Positions 47,236 to 59,343 of a DNA stretch of 64,000 nucleotides are shown in pieces. Source of the stretch: Cephalopachus bancanus (Eukaryota > Chordata > Mammalia > Primates > Tarsiidae). The stretch spans positions 6,931,501 to 6,995,500 of the forward strand of contig JAPVLO010000133.1 in NCBI GenBank assembly GCA_027257055.1, in the 5' to 3' direction. The notes under the pieces were generated by a model. That model made no database searches, had not been told where the DNA came from, and was given only the letters and a program-made list of their open reading frames with translations. Position 1 is the stretch's first letter. Each line of letters opens with the position of its first letter. A program made the translations under genes and the position numbers.

Positions 47236-47542
47236 AAAAAAAAAATTTTTGGAAGACAAGATCTCGCTATATCATCAAGACTGGAGTGCAGTGGCACAAT
47301 CATGCTCACTGCAGCCTCAAACTCTTGGGCTCAGGCAATCCTCCCACATTAACCTCCCAAGTAACTATAACTACAGACACACATCCACATACCCAGCTAC
47401 TTATTTCGTTGTTGTTGTTGTTGTTGCTAGATACAGAGTCGCACTATGTTGCCTGGCTTGACTGAAACTCATAGGCTCAAGGAATCCTCCCACCACAGCC
47501 TCCTCAGCTGGGACCACAGCTGTGAGCCACCATGCCCACCTA
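47236..47542 (-). mobile_element. AluJ, old copy
   Basis: Minus-strand dimer, heavily mutated, with a (GTT)n run in its central linker (47410-47427). It lies directly after the minisatellite. Confidence 0.88.
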
Positions 47543-47551
47543 ACAATCTTT

Positions 47552-47845
47552 TTTTTTTTTTTTTTTTTTGAGTTGGAGTCTCACTCTGTCGCCCAGACTG
47601 GAGTGCAGTGGCCGCTCCCAGCCACCGCAACCTCGACCTGCTTGGGCTCCGGCGATCCTTCCGCCTCAGCCTTTCAAGTAGCCGGAATTACAGGCATGCG
47701 CTACCACGCCCGGCTGATTTTTTTGATTTATTGTAGAGATGAGGTCTCGCTGCCCAGTCGGGTCATGAACCCGCAGGCTCAGGCAATCCACTCACCTCAG
47801 CCTCCCAAAGGCGCAGGATTACAGGTTGAGCCACCAAGCCCGGCC
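47552..47845 (-). mobile_element. Alu dimer, youngest subfamily
   Basis: Minus strand, with the 5-base deletion (TCTCGCTGCCCAG on plus) and the GGCGCAGGATT variant of the second mark. Duplication ACAATCTTT (47543-47551 and 47846-47854). Confidence 0.95.
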
Positions 47846-48077
47846 ACAATCTTTCTTAAGAAGATCTTATTTCAGCAGGATCTAGATCAGGTCTGTCCAA
47901 TTTCAAACCATATAATCTTCCATGATAACACATTGCCCCAAGGAAGGAATCCCTTCAGCAGGTTTCTCAAGAATGAGAAGAACAGAAGAACCAACTACCT
48001 CACTAAGATATGTGAGGGAAAGCATGAGTCCCTCCGTAACACAGCTTCAGGCGTGCAACCACATGAGAAAGCATGAC

Positions 48078-48486
48078 TGTGATGGCTAACCTTGTGTGTC
48101 AACTTGGCTGAGCCATGATGCCTATGTATCTGGTCAAATATTATCCTGAATGTTTCAGTGAGGGTGTTTTTCGATGAAATTAGCATTTATATTGGTGAAC
48201 TTCAAGTAAAGCTCATTCCCCTCCATAATATGGGTGGGCCTCATGCAACCAGCTGAAAGTTGAATAGAGCAACAACTGACTGCCCTGCAAGAAGGAAAGT
48301 TCCAGCAGAAGGCTTCTACACTTATAAACTGTGGTATCAGCTCTTCCCTGGGTTTAACTCTAACCTGCCAGTCCACCTGCAGACTTTTAACTTGCCAGTC
48401 TCCATGGAATAAGCCAGTTCCTGAAAATAAATCTCTCTCTGTATACACCTGCTATTGACTTGGTCTCTCTGGAGAATCCTAACACA
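48078..48486 (+). mobile_element. MLT2-type solo LTR (ERVL)
   Basis: Starts TGTGATGGCTAACCTTGTG, TCAACTTGGCTGAGCC; middle TATGGGTGGGCCTCATGCAA; end AATAAATCTCTCTCTGTATA, TCTCTGGAGAATCCTAACAC. It has TG...CA ends and a polyadenylation signal. No coding part is attached. Confidence 0.9.
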
Positions 48487-49058
48487 CTAACTAAACATTA
48501 AATATAGGATGTGGAAAAAGACACTTCAGAAATATTCCACATCAATATTATCAGTACATTTCCAGCCTCCTGCAGGGAGAAAGACAAATGGTAATGGTTC
48601 TGATGGACGAACACTATCAATGGCTCCCTTTCTAGATTAAGAACACGAAAGTCATTGGGCAATGAAAGTCAAAGTCAAATGACTCCAAACTGTAACTCTT
48701 GTTCTGGCCACACATGCAAGCGAGGCAGGCTCCTGAGAGTTCTCCAGTCCACTAAAAGTGACTCTTAGGACTCACTCCTTAGAAAAGGCGCCACAACATA
48801 AAGGTTCTACAAGTATCATAATCTCCAGTAGAAAAACACAAGTCCCACCTCAAACATGGTTGGGTGTGCAATTGGCTAAAAAAAATTGTCCACCACAAAT
48901 CATTCATGAAGACAGAACTCTAAACACTCAAAGTCACAACCAGTAAATTTATTTTTTCTTGAACTCATGTTGTCTTTTTCCAGTGTAACTATTTTATATA
49001 AAGAAATCAAAATCATATAGGCTTTATCCATTAATGTTGCCTCTTATCCAACAGTCTT
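48487..49058. other. Intron, nothing recognised
   Basis: No element assigned. Confidence 0.5.
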
Positions 49059-49059
49059 G

Positions 49060-49348
49060 GCTGGGCTCGGTGGCTCAATCGGTAATCTCAACACTTTGGG
49101 AGGCCAAGGCAAGTGGATTGCCTGAGCCCACGGGTTTGAGACCTGCCGGGCAACTTGGCAAGACCTCATCTCTACAATAAATCAAAAATTAGCCGGGCGT
49201 GGTAGCGCACACCTGTAGTTCCGGCTACTTGGAAGGCTGAGGCGGAAGGATCGCCGGAGCCCAGCAGGGTGAGGCTGCGGTGACCGGGAGCATGCCACTG
49301 CACTCCAGTCTGGGCGACAGAGTGAGACAACTCAAAAAAATAAAAATA
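49060..49348 (+). mobile_element. Alu dimer, CAGGGTGAGG subfamily
   Basis: Shares GCAGGGTGAGGCTGCGG and a GAGCATGCCACTGC right arm with 32568-32862. Duplication AACAGTCTT (49050-49058) and AACAGTTTT (49349-49357), one mismatch. Confidence 0.94.
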
Positions 49349-49357
49349 AACAGTTTT

Positions 49358-50574
49358 TACAACAATATATCAAGTATCACTACTAGAAACTCAGTATTCA
49401 ATAAAATACTGATAGGATATACTAGCCATATTACAGTAAGTTTTAAGTTTATCTAATAAAAAATGATAATGTAACTCCAGATTATATAGTAAGGCAACTG
49501 AATCAGGACTTTACCAGAACTTACTTAAGTAGAATTTCTTAAGTCAACTAACTGTAAGATAACTCTAACTATAAGATTAGAGTTATCAGCTGACTTAATT
49601 AAACCAGAAGCAATACTGTAAGCTTCTAATTTCAGAAAGCTCTGCCACCCAAGAAAAACATGTTTCTCATCATTTACATACAACAATGCTATCTACCAGC
49701 TCTCCACAGGTAGGAAGCCATCGGAATGAGCGGAATTGGCCTGGCACAGTCAAATCACACATCAAACAATCTCTTTCAGCTAATACACTTGTTAAGAGGA
49801 ACAACAGGAAACAACATAGTGGCTAGTGTTTCGGAACGGGAAACATCACAGGTCTCCGCGGAGGTCAAAATCCTGTTTTTAATCAAGTGTATGAGAGCTT
49901 CTTCATGGAAGGACACATAGACTCAAGATACTGAACTAGACATGTTCACTCTCAGCTTCACAGCAAGGGGGAAGTCTGTGGACACATAACCTAACGAATC
50001 AGAGAGACATGAGCTCACATGGGAAAACTGTCAGGCTTTCTTTAAGCAAGTGCTTATTATTTTTAGGAGCATGCATTAAAATGTTTCACTTCAAATCTAG
50101 TAAAACCAGTTTTTAAGAGTATTGTAAGTAACACAATAGACTATCATGTAGACAACAGCTGAACTTAAGGAAAATATCTCATATCACAAATGTTATAGTC
50201 ATAATTTTTAAAAAATTGGAAGGTCTCCCCCCACCCCATAATACTTATCAGCATAGCAACACACATGGGATCAATTTCACCAAGGATTAAAAACACACAC
50301 ACACGTAATTCAATTATCAAAAGTTCACCCTTTTTCTAAAATTAACACCTTCGTCAGTGTTAAATGAATTTACACTTTAAACCAAAATTATTTGTGACAT
50401 GCTGTCCTCCAAAGAAAACTGGATTAAAAGATTATTCGAATCTTGAGCAGCATAAAAAAGTTTGTTAACTTGAGTTATTGCTGATCATTTCAATTGTGCT
50501 CCCCACCACCACCACTTTTAAATATAATTAAAGAAGTAACATATGTTTATTGTAGAAAATTTAGTAAATCTAGA
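49358..50574. other. Intron, nothing firm recognised
   Basis: 50525-50574 and the flank after the Alu (50904-51180) read like an old interspersed repeat ('attgtagaaaatt ... accagagttaacatcttg ... accataatgaatttaacc'). The family name is uncertain. Confidence 0.4.
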
Positions 50575-50589
50575 AAAGTACACATTTTG

Positions 50590-50888
50590 GTTTTTTTTGT
50601 TTTGTTTTGTTTTGTTTTTTGAGTTGGAGTCTCACTCTGTCGCCCAGACTGGAGTGGCCGCTCCCGGCCACCGCAGACTCAACCTGCTGGGCTCCGGCGA
50701 TTCTTCTGCCTCAGCCTTCCAGGTAGCCGGAATTACAGGCATGCGCTACCACACCTGGCTGATTTTTTGATTTATTGTAGAGATGAGGTCTTGCTGCCCA
50801 GGCGGATCTCGAACCCGTGGGCTCAGGCAATCCACTCACCTCAGCCTCCCAAAGGCGCGGGATTACAGGCTGAGCCACCAAGCCCGGC
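50590..50888 (-). mobile_element. Alu dimer, youngest subfamily
   Basis: Minus strand, with both subfamily marks and a (TTTTG)n tail. Perfect 15-bp duplication AAAGTACACATTTTG (50575-50589 and 50889-50903). Confidence 0.96.
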
Positions 50889-51202
50889 AAAGTACACATT
50901 TTGTAAACATCACTATTATTCTCTCCCCCAAAAAATTACCAGAGTTAACATCTTGATATATGTAACATTTTAATCTTTGCGCTAGGCACAACCACACAAA
51001 TTTTCAAAATAAAAAGTGATTGAAATGCATATTAAGTACGTAACCAGTCTTTTTATTGTGAAATATTTCTTGTCTTCAAATAATCTTGGAACATGAGTTA
51101 TGTAAATTTATCTTATGACACTATATGCATCTACCATAATGAATTTAACCTCTTTATTACTGGATATGCAAGCTGCTTTAACTTTCTTTTTATATTTTTT
51201 AA

Positions 51203-51274
51203 TTTTTTTTTTAATCATAATTTATTGAGAGGACAGAAAGCTCCCACAGTGGGAGGGGACCTGAGGGGGTTGCC
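51203..51274 (-). mobile_element. Mini-retroposon, LTR-transcript-like, copy 2
   Basis: Read on the minus strand it starts GGCAACCCCCTCAGG, the same 5' start as copy 1, then CTCCCACTGTGGGAG, CTTTCTGTCCTCTC, AATAAA and TTATGATT, then a long A tail. It lies in T-rich plus-strand sequence next to a FLAM tail, which hides any duplication. Confidence 0.72.
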
Positions 51275-51276
51275 TA

Positions 51277-51407
51277 TTTTTTTTTTTTTTTTAATAGAGA
51301 CAAGGTCTCACTATGTTGTCTGGTCTTGAACTCTGGGGCTCAAGCAATCCTCCTGCCTCAGCCTCCCAAAGTACTAGGATTATAGCCATGAGCCACTGCA
51401 CCTGGCC
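51277..51407 (-). mobile_element. Free left Alu monomer (FLAM-like), reverse strand
   Basis: One left-arm unit with a T-run at its plus-strand left edge, ending GCCACTGCACCTGGCC. Confidence 0.8.
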
Positions 51408-51439
51408 TGAATTGCTTTAATTTTCTACCAACACAACAC

Positions 51440-51830
51440 TTTGATAAAGTCCCTACTAACAATCACTGACCAAAAAGGCAAAAATTACACTCAGAATTCA
51501 TATTCAAAAAGAAAAAATAAAAATCTATGAACACAAGAAAATCTTCAACCTCACCAATAAATCAACATAATATGCAGAAATTATAAGAGATATTTTCACC
51601 TACCAAACAGAAAACTACAAAACATGTTATACTAAGTGCTGGGGATTATGAGAAAACTCTTTCAATACAACACAATTTATAAGCTAATACGACCTTTCTG
51701 AATTCAGACAGTGTATATAAAGGACTTTAAAATATTTCAGCCAGTAATTTTATTTTTAGGAATCAACCCTAAACAAATAATAATAGATAACTAACTCTAT
51801 ATGCTGAGCTAAAAACCATATAGAGGGCTA
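51440..51830 (+). mobile_element. L1M ORF2 C-terminal fragment
   Basis: CAACCTCACCAATAAATCAA, AGAGATATTTTCACCTACCA, AGTGCTGGGGATTATGAGAA, TTATTTTTAGGAATCAACCC, all in L1M order. Heavily decayed. Confidence 0.75.
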
Positions 51831-52241
51831 ATCCCCCCTTAAGGCTGAGTGTTGCGTACGTGGGTCAAAAGTCAGGGGAGACCTGGCCATCACTCCTGAG
51901 CTTCACTTCCCATCTGCATCATAGAGTTGCAGTTCTGGTCCCACCTGTATGAGATTTATGTGTTTGTTGGGTAGGTTGGTTGGTTGTTTTAGTGCTCAGT
52001 GCTCAATCTTAAAATTTCTAAGAGGAAACAGGTGATTTGGGCATAGAGTATTATATAATACCTGATGCATAACTTAAATTACTGCAATTTATTAGCCCAC
52101 CTAAATAATAAACTTCTAAAAATACACACATTTTAGATTTTGGTAGATACCACAGCATTCAAACATCCTACAATAAATTTTCCCCTTCTCCCAAGAAATG
52201 AGCGCTTTTAAAAATATATATACATTAAATCAACTGATTAG
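51831..52241. other. Intron, nothing recognised
   Basis: No element assigned. Confidence 0.5.
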
Positions 52242-52255
52242 TAATGAAAAGTGAG

Positions 52256-52556
52256 GCTGGGCTCGGTGGCTCAGCCTGTAATCCCAGCGCTTTGGGAGGC
52301 TGAGGTGAGTGGATTGCCTGAGCCCGCGGGTTCAAGACCCGCCTGAGCAACTTGGCCAGACCTCATCTCTACAATAAATCAAAAAATTAGACGGGTGTGG
52401 TAGCGCGCGCCTGTAGTTCCAGCTACTTGGAAGGTTGAGGTGGAAGGATCACCGGAGTCCAGCAGGTCGAGGCTGCAGTAGCCGGGAGCGGCCATTGCAC
52501 TCCAGTCTGGGTGACAGAGTGAGACTCCAACTCAAAAAAAAAAATAATAATAATAA
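52256..52556 (+). mobile_element. Alu dimer, young lineage
   Basis: Lineage linker, GCGCTTTGGGAGG, (AAT)n tail. Perfect 13-bp duplication TAATGAAAAGTGA (52242-52254 and 52557-52569). Confidence 0.96.
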
Positions 52557-52674
52557 TAATGAAAAGTGAAAATGTGCATCTTCTTCCTTTACAAACAATT
52601 TTGCACATCCACTTTTATCGGAATCAAGTACCTAGTAAAGAAACCCATCAATATTAACTTGAAAGTGGATCTTA

Positions 52675-52961
52675 GCTGGGTCTGGTGGTTCACATCTGTA
52701 ACCGCAGCCCTTTGGGAGGCCAAGGCGGGAAGACTGCTTGAGCCCAGGAGTTCACAGCCAACATGGGAAATATAGCAAGACCCCAAATCCACAAATTTTT
52801 TTTTTAATTAGCCAAGCATGGCCTGTAGTCCTAGCTACCCGGGAGACTGAGGCAGGAGGATTGCTTGAGCCCAGGAGTTTGTAGCTGCAGTAAGCCATGG
52901 TCGTACCACTGCCCTCCAGCCTGGGAGACAGAATGAGACTATCTCTAAAAATAAAAATTAA
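52675..52961 (+). mobile_element. AluJ, old copy
   Basis: Plain AluJ linker (no ACAATAAATC). Flanks AAAGTGGATCTTA (52662-52674) and AAACTGGATCTTA (52962-52974), one mismatch. Confidence 0.92.
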
Positions 52962-52987
52962 AAACTGGATCTTAAAACTTACCAAGA

Positions 52988-53281
52988 GCTGGGGTCGGTG
53001 GGCTCAGGCTGAGCCAAGGTGAGTGGATTGCCTGAGCCCACGGGTTTGAGACCCACCTGGGCAACTTGGCAAGACCTCATCTCTACAATAAATAAAAAAT
53101 TAGCCAGGCGTGATAGCATGCACCTGTAGTTCCAGCTACTTGGAAGGCTGAGGCAGAAGGATTGCTGGAGCCCAGCAGGTCGAGGCTGCAGTTGCCGGAA
53201 GCGGCCACTGCACTCCAGTCTGGACGACAGAGTGAGACTTCAACTCAAAAAACAAATAACAAAAAAAAAACAAACAGACAA
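52988..53281 (+). mobile_element. Alu dimer with a deletion in the left arm
   Basis: Left arm jumps from GGGCTCAGGCTGAGCC to AAGGTGAGTGG, losing about 25-30 bases after the A box. Perfect 14-bp duplication AAAACTTACCAAGA (52974-52987 and 53282-53295). Confidence 0.95.
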
Positions 53282-53295
53282 AAAACTTACCAAGA

Positions 53296-54157
53296 AATCT
53301 GCTTTTCCCTCTTTCTTACAGCGGAAAGAAAACACTTTACAAGTCTAAAAAGGCACAGGTGACTCTGAGCACTATTTAAAATTATTACATTCAAGACAAG
53401 ACAAATTTTCCAAGATGAATATGCCGTCCATGAAGCTCCATCCTAATATATTTTTAAAAGAGGAGTAGAAGTAAAAATAAATTTGGGGGAAGACCTCTGA
53501 GGTGGATAAGAGAGAAAGAAATCCATGTACTACACAGTCACAGGTTCAGCACAAGGTCACCTGGCTTCTAGGGCCACACCAACCCAAAGGCATCATGACA
53601 GGAACATCGATTCCCACTAGGGAAGCCCCTCTGGTCACTCCTGGAAAGAAACTGTGGCCATGACTCTGCTCACTGTGTTGACCTCTGCCAACCACTGTGT
53701 GTCTTACCCTACCCTATATGTTTCAGCTGGTCTGGAAAATAATTCAGAAGATTCACTTTGCTGGCACAAAACTATCTGACTTATAAGACTGGTAAGGAGA
53801 CTAACACGTCTGTGAGCAGTTTCACCTAAAGCCACTTACCATCCATAAATATACAGGGAATAGTTTGATCTCCACATACACACTTCTTAAAAATAACAAT
53901 GAAATAGGTTAAGCAAGCAGAGAACAACACTTGGCTCCTCCTAAAACAAACTTTCCAGACATGTTTACACTATACTCTACCTACTCCACTGTCTTCTTCA
54001 TAAGGATAACCACATGAGAAAGAGCAAGCTGGGCTGAAAAATGAGAACTGTACAAAAAATTATCAATATTTCAACCATGCTGAACTGTGCTAGGAAGCTA
54101 TTCCCAGAGAAAAAGTGGGTGAGGCAATTAATATGTCAGCAACAATATCACAAAACA
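53296..54157. other. Intron, nothing recognised
   Basis: No element assigned. Confidence 0.5.
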
Positions 54158-54460
54158 TTTTTTTCTTTCTTTCTTTTTTTTCTTTTTTCTTTTTGAGTTA
54201 GAGTCTCACTCTGTCACCTAGACTGGAGTGCAGTGGCCGCTCCCGGCCACCACAGCCTCGACCTGCTGGGCTCCGGTGATCCTTCCGCCTCAGCCTTCCA
54301 AGTAGCTGGAACTACAGGCGCATACCACCATGCCTGGCTAATTTTTTTATTTATTGTAGAGATGAGGTCTTGCCAAGTTGCCGAACCCACAGGCTCAGGC
54401 AAATCACTCACCTCAGCCTCCCAAAGCATGGGATTACAGGCTGAGCCACCGAGCCCAGCT
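54158..54460 (-). mobile_element. Alu dimer, young lineage
   Basis: Minus strand with a T/C-rich (TTTC)n tail. The left arm lacks about a dozen bases where CCAAGTTGCC joins GAACCCACAGG. No clear duplication. Confidence 0.92.
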
Positions 54461-55379
54461 ACCTTTTTTTCTTTATTCCTTGTTTCCTCAGACGGGTGTT
54501 TTAATATATAGTTAAAACCATACTTTCAAAAGGCAAGATGCTCTAAAAATTCACTCTATAAAAATGTACTCCCTTAAAATTGATATTTTAATCCTTTTAA
54601 AGTTTTTACTATAATCTTTACATAAATAGTATTCTCAAGAACAATACAAATTATTCATTTTGATATTTTGTCAAAAAGATGTCCAAAAATGTTATCTTTG
54701 AAATAACAGCACACATATTTATGATTATGGTACAGAACAATTATGTTTAAGAAACAATCAGAGAATTAAAAGATATTAAAGTTGAGAAGTGATCTTAGTA
54801 AGAGAGCTTCGGTTACAAGTAAGAAACCCATAGCCACGAGCAGCAGACATGTCCAAGCTTACAGAATATCAAGGAACTCTGATATTACCATTGTCATCAC
54901 TGGTTCATGATGCTTAACAGTAAGTATAGACAAGTGTGCTTCAGTAGATAACACAAAATAAACCAAAGAAACGCCTGCCTCCAATCCCTCATGGAGTCAA
55001 TCTTACAGTACAGGTAATCACAAGTAGACACGTGAAGCCCATATGACAGGACTGAAGGCTGAGGACAGGAAGCAGAGGGAAACACCTTAAACAGACAGTG
55101 CAGATGTCCAGGAACAGCTCCATCAGTGCCAGTGACAAAGCAACAACCTCAGAGCCACAGGACAGAAAGGAGCAGCGGATCATCAGAAGAGGACAAGGGC
55201 CCCTCATGCTGGAAAACACCAACATAAGATGAAAATGCAAAAACCCTATGTGGGATCACTAATGAGTCATCAGTAACTATCGCAGACACATCACAAGAAT
55301 CTCAGCGGCCCCAGCAAGAGCACTGCCTCCACACCCTCTTGGCCACACGCACCTGCTCTTCCTCAGTTTCTATCTCCTC
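54461..55379. other. Intron, nothing recognised
   Basis: No element assigned. Confidence 0.5.
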
Positions 55380-55700
55380 ACCCCTCTTGGACCCGCCTCT
55401 CCTCAGCCTCATGTCTTCCTCCTCTTTGGAAACTGCATAAAAGGGCAGACACATCTTGCCACTGAAACACAAGACCGCGTCACCATACAGAAGAAAGCAT
55501 TCTGCCCATGTCCTCCAGACTGTCCTGTGGTCTGCTACCCTCATGGCATCTAAACTTAACATGCCCAAGTCAGACTCACCAGTCTCCACATTCCTCTTAG
55601 GGAGTATGCCCTGAGTCCACCCATGAGAAATGTCCAGAACAAGCAAATCCAGAGATCGAAAACAGATCTCTGGAGAAAAGGGAGTTGGGAATGACAACTA
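55380..55700 (+). mobile_element. L2-like LINE relic
   Basis: ATCTAAACTTAACATGCCCAAG, then CAGACTCACCAGTCTCCAC, close to the L2 phrase 'tctcaacttaacatgtccaaaactg'. The 131-codon minus frame is not a gene. Confidence 0.6.
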
Positions 55701-55743
55701 GCAGCACGGGGTTTCTTGAAATGACGGAAATAGTCTAGAATCA

Positions 55744-55800
55744 GTTCCCACTGTGGGAACTTTTCTGTCCTCTCAATAAATCCTGCTAAAGAAGAAAAAA
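55744..55800 (+). mobile_element. Mini-retroposon, LTR-transcript-like, copy 3 (5'-truncated)
   Basis: GTTCCCACTGTGGGAAC (hairpin with changed pairs), TTTTCTGTCCTCTC, AATAAATCCTGC, then an A-rich AAAGAAGAAAAAA tail. It lacks the GGCAACCCC start seen in copies 1 and 2. Confidence 0.72.
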
Positions 55801-55996
55801 CAGAAGTTTAGAGGGAAAACAAAAGATGGTTATGTATGATCTGAAAAGCAAGGAACTTTAAATCTTTCTACCAAAAATATCAGAAAGCATCTGAAATAAT
55901 TTGCTATAGGAAAGTATCCCTTTTAAAACACTAAATGACCATTGGTCAGTGAAAAAAAAGTATCTTATATACCCTTTGGTTTATGTTTATTTTATA

Positions 55997-56291
55997 ACTT
56001 TTTTTTTTTTTTTTGCGTTGGAGTCTCACTCTGTCGCCCAGACAGGAGTGCAGTGGCTGCTCCCGGCCACCGCAGTCTCGACCTGCTGGGCTCCAGTGAT
56101 CCTTCCGCCTCAGCCTTCCAAGCAGCTGGAACTACAGGCGTGCACTACCACACCTGGCTAATTTTTTATTTATTATAGAGATGAGGTCTCGCCAAGTTGC
56201 CCAGGCAGGTCTCAAACCCGCAGGCTCAGGCAATCCACTCACCTCAGCCTCCCAAAGGCACAGGATTACAGGCTGAGCCACCGAGCCCGGC
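55997..56291 (-). mobile_element. Alu dimer, young lineage
   Basis: Minus strand, with the GGCACAGGATT variant of the GCGCCTTTGGG mark but without the 5-base deletion, so intermediate between groups. Duplication TTATTTTATA (55987-55996 and 56292-56301). Confidence 0.95.
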
Positions 56292-56301
56292 TTATTTTAT
56301 A

Positions 56302-56924
56302 TCTTATATACCCCTTGAGTCTTAGAAAGGGATTCATTCAACAAATATTCATTATCTGATTTTACACAGAATATTAAAATATTTGACATATTTCATTTAC
56401 TTGGTTATGAACCACAGCTTACAAAACATCAAAATTTAAAAGAAATCCAATCTAGATATTATGCCATCCAAGTTATCCAAATAAAAGCAAGTTAAGTAAG
56501 ATGAAAATTCGTACATTCTCTCTAGAAGTTCATTAATTAGACTTCCAAAAGAATGAAAGAAATGGAATTTCTGAGTCAATCCAGAACTTCTTCCTCCCAT
56601 CCTTTCAGAATTAAAAACTTAGACCACATGAAGAGCCTAGGATGTGACTTTTTAATGACCCAAACTCCTTATGAATGAAGGATCATCATCCACTTTGGTT
56701 TTCAGAAACAGAATGTTTCATGAACCTTACAAGACTATATCTTGCTTCATCTTCAAAGAACATTATTCCACCCAACCAGCCATGGCAGGCGCATCTGGGA
56801 AGCAGATGTATTGAATGAGCAGCCCAGCCCTCTTGGCCAGCTCTTTCAGGGGACAGAGGGTGGGGTATCCTTTAAATTCATGTTCCAAAGAGAGATCTGC
56901 CGTTCTGCACATGCAGCACAAAAG
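56302..56924. other. Intron, nothing recognised
   Basis: No element assigned. Confidence 0.5.
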
Positions 56925-56985
56925 CCTGTTAGAAATGCAAACTCTCAGGCCCACTCCAGAAGAGCTGGTGCGTGAGATTGCTCTA
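56925..56985 (-). mobile_element. MER5-like hAT fragment
   Basis: CTGTTAGAAATGCAAACTCTC, then AGGCCCACTCCAGAAGAGC matches MER5A ('gttagaaatgcaaattctc ... ccaccccagacc'). Confidence 0.6.
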
Positions 56986-57779
56986 CTAGTTGGGAATATT
57001 ACATTCTGCTCTAGTGCTGTGAAAACAAATGAGACGGATGAAACACCTGGCTGGAGTGGTCATCAGAAACAGCGGACAGACAGCTCGTGGACAGGTCACT
57101 CACAGACGGGGTTAAGAAGTGACCATGACAACACACTCTGGGAGACTATGACAGGATTCAAGTGTGTTAAAAAAAACAGCAAAGTCAGTAACCTATAAGA
57201 CATGACATCAAGAGAATACATAGAAACAGTGGTGGCACGGATGTGGCTTACCTACAGATAGAAAGGGTAGCAAGGCCAGTCCTAGGTACCCTGTCTGGAT
57301 GGCCAGATGCATTCCCTCCACAGAGGACACCAGCAGGTAACCAGGCTCTCAGCAGGCACACCAGCAAGGTCTCAGTTGTGCCTCAGTGTCCCTGTCCCAT
57401 AGCTCTTCAGCAGTGAGTGGGGATGGTCTCAGTGACCCAAAGCATCACTAATCTAGAGACACTTGGCTCAAATATCAACTCTGGTCCTCACAACCAAATC
57501 CTCAGTGGAGAAGTCTGATGACGTAGAGTGAGATGGCACACAGGAACACTGTGTCCTCAGCACACAGGTCATATGGTCCCTCTGACTTTGCTGGCACGTA
57601 AATGTCTTAACTTACCCCATGGCTTTCTCCTTGTGCCTGGATTTGTGTATTAAATTTGTGGTAAATTGTGGAATTCAAGCATTTTATTTGGGTTGCTGGA
57701 CCTTCCTCTTCCATAACCTCTGAGATAGACTAACTGCTAGTGTACTCAGAGGCCAAGCGTTGCATCAAGGTAATTTCCC
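56986..57779. other. Intron, nothing recognised
   Basis: The 127-codon frame (56815-57198) has no domain. Confidence 0.5.
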
Positions 57780-57862
57780 ACAGAGCACCTGCTGACTCAG
57801 AACCTGAATCTTAACAAGATCTCCAAGTGATTCACATGCACACTGAAGTTTAAATAGCACTG
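57780..57862 (-). mobile_element. MER5-like hAT fragment
   Basis: CTTAACAAGATCTCCAAGTG, ATTCACATGCACACTGAAG, then TTTAAATAGCACTG, the MER5A terminal phrase ('acaagccctccaggtgattctgatgcac ... gaaccactg'). Confidence 0.7.
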
Positions 57863-58379
57863 AAAAAAAACCCTAGAAAGAAACAGAAGCCTCCCCAAAG
57901 ACAAAGAGCTGGATGTCAGAACACAATTCTCTAAACACCATCCTGCACAAAAGACACCAGGCACCACCTAACAATGACCTGGAGCCCCACAAGAGGAGCT
58001 CCAAGAAGATCCGTGTTCAACAACTATCATGGAAGGCTTAAAGAAGCAGTGCTGCCCTTGCTGATTTTTGAAACACCAGCCCTGAAATGCTCCACATAGT
58101 TTGAGAAAACACTCAAAGCATGGTATAGGGCACCACAACATTGGCACTACAATCTCCTTGCTGGGAGCTGGGAGAACCTCCTTTTTTGGATATGCTGTGT
58201 TTCAAGAATATGCAGTCAAAGGACATGAGGCTACCAGAAATAGAGAAATAGTCATAACCATGACTTCCCTAACAAGGCTGCAGTGACCTTAAGAAGGTCA
58301 TCAAGGGACAGAGTTGAGAACGGCCTGAGAAGCATCTGTAATAGGCTGTGCACATTCCACTGACCCACATGCCTGACTT
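57863..58379. other. Intron, nothing recognised
   Basis: No element assigned. Confidence 0.5.
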
Positions 58380-58466
58380 GGTCGGTTCCAGTCACTTTAT
58401 GTATTTATTATATCTGCATTGTTCCCAACACATATTAGGGGCTCAATAAATACTCTGAATTAACAG
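58380..58466 (+). mobile_element. L2 3' end fragment
   Basis: ACATATTAGGGGCTCAATAA followed by ATACTCTGAATTAAC, the L2 end 'acatagtaggcgctcaataaatatttgttgaa'. Confidence 0.6.
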
Positions 58467-59330
58467 AAAAAATAATGATAAATGTTACCCTCTCTATCTT
58501 TGACTCATCTAAGACAAATTTACTTTAGCTCAGTCCCTTTGAGAAAGTCCTGAAAATGAAGGCAAAACACATCTCAGATTAGCACACCTCATGGTATTCT
58601 CCCGTTCCGTATTTCAACATTGGATGTCATACCTACTATTCTTAATCCCATTCTGATATTTCATGACCCTATGCAACACACCACCCTATCCAATAAATAG
58701 CCGTGTCTATTAAAGATGGGGGGATCACACTAACTGCTGACCAGCAACACAACCTGACCATTTTTAAAAGTTACTCACCAGTATGAGGAGCATGCTACAA
58801 CACAGGAAAGAGCAACTATTATGTTGATGTTCTTCTAGGTCCAGATTTAAGACATCTTATGGAAGTGACTATTTAAAACTATTAAAAGAATAGAACTGGA
58901 CGCTGAGGACAGTATCACACACACAAATATCATAGACAATATCCACAACCATGAACTAAAGATGCTAGGAATGTCTAATGTGGTGAAGAATAAAGTGAGA
59001 GTACCAGGAAAAGAATGTAGAGGTTCTAGAAATAATTTCTGTACAAAATATGTTCCCTACTGGTTCTTAAAGGGCAAGTACACTTAAACTTCAAAGGAAG
59101 AGATTTAGGTTGAAAATCATGACTTCCCATCCCATAAACATGGCTTTGAGAGAAGAACCAAAAGGTACAGACCGAGAATGGTTTGTGCATTCCTTCCACA
59201 CAATCCATCAAAGCCCTTCCACCTATGCACTGCGTACAGCCAAGGACCGTTGAAGAACTCATAGGGCAGCAGACATCTTGGCTCAGTTTTTTACACTGTG
59301 CTATATGGGTTTAAAATACAACATGTTAAG
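58467..59330. other. Intron, nothing recognised
   Basis: No element assigned. Confidence 0.5.
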
Positions 59331-59343
59331 AATTGACTCTAAG

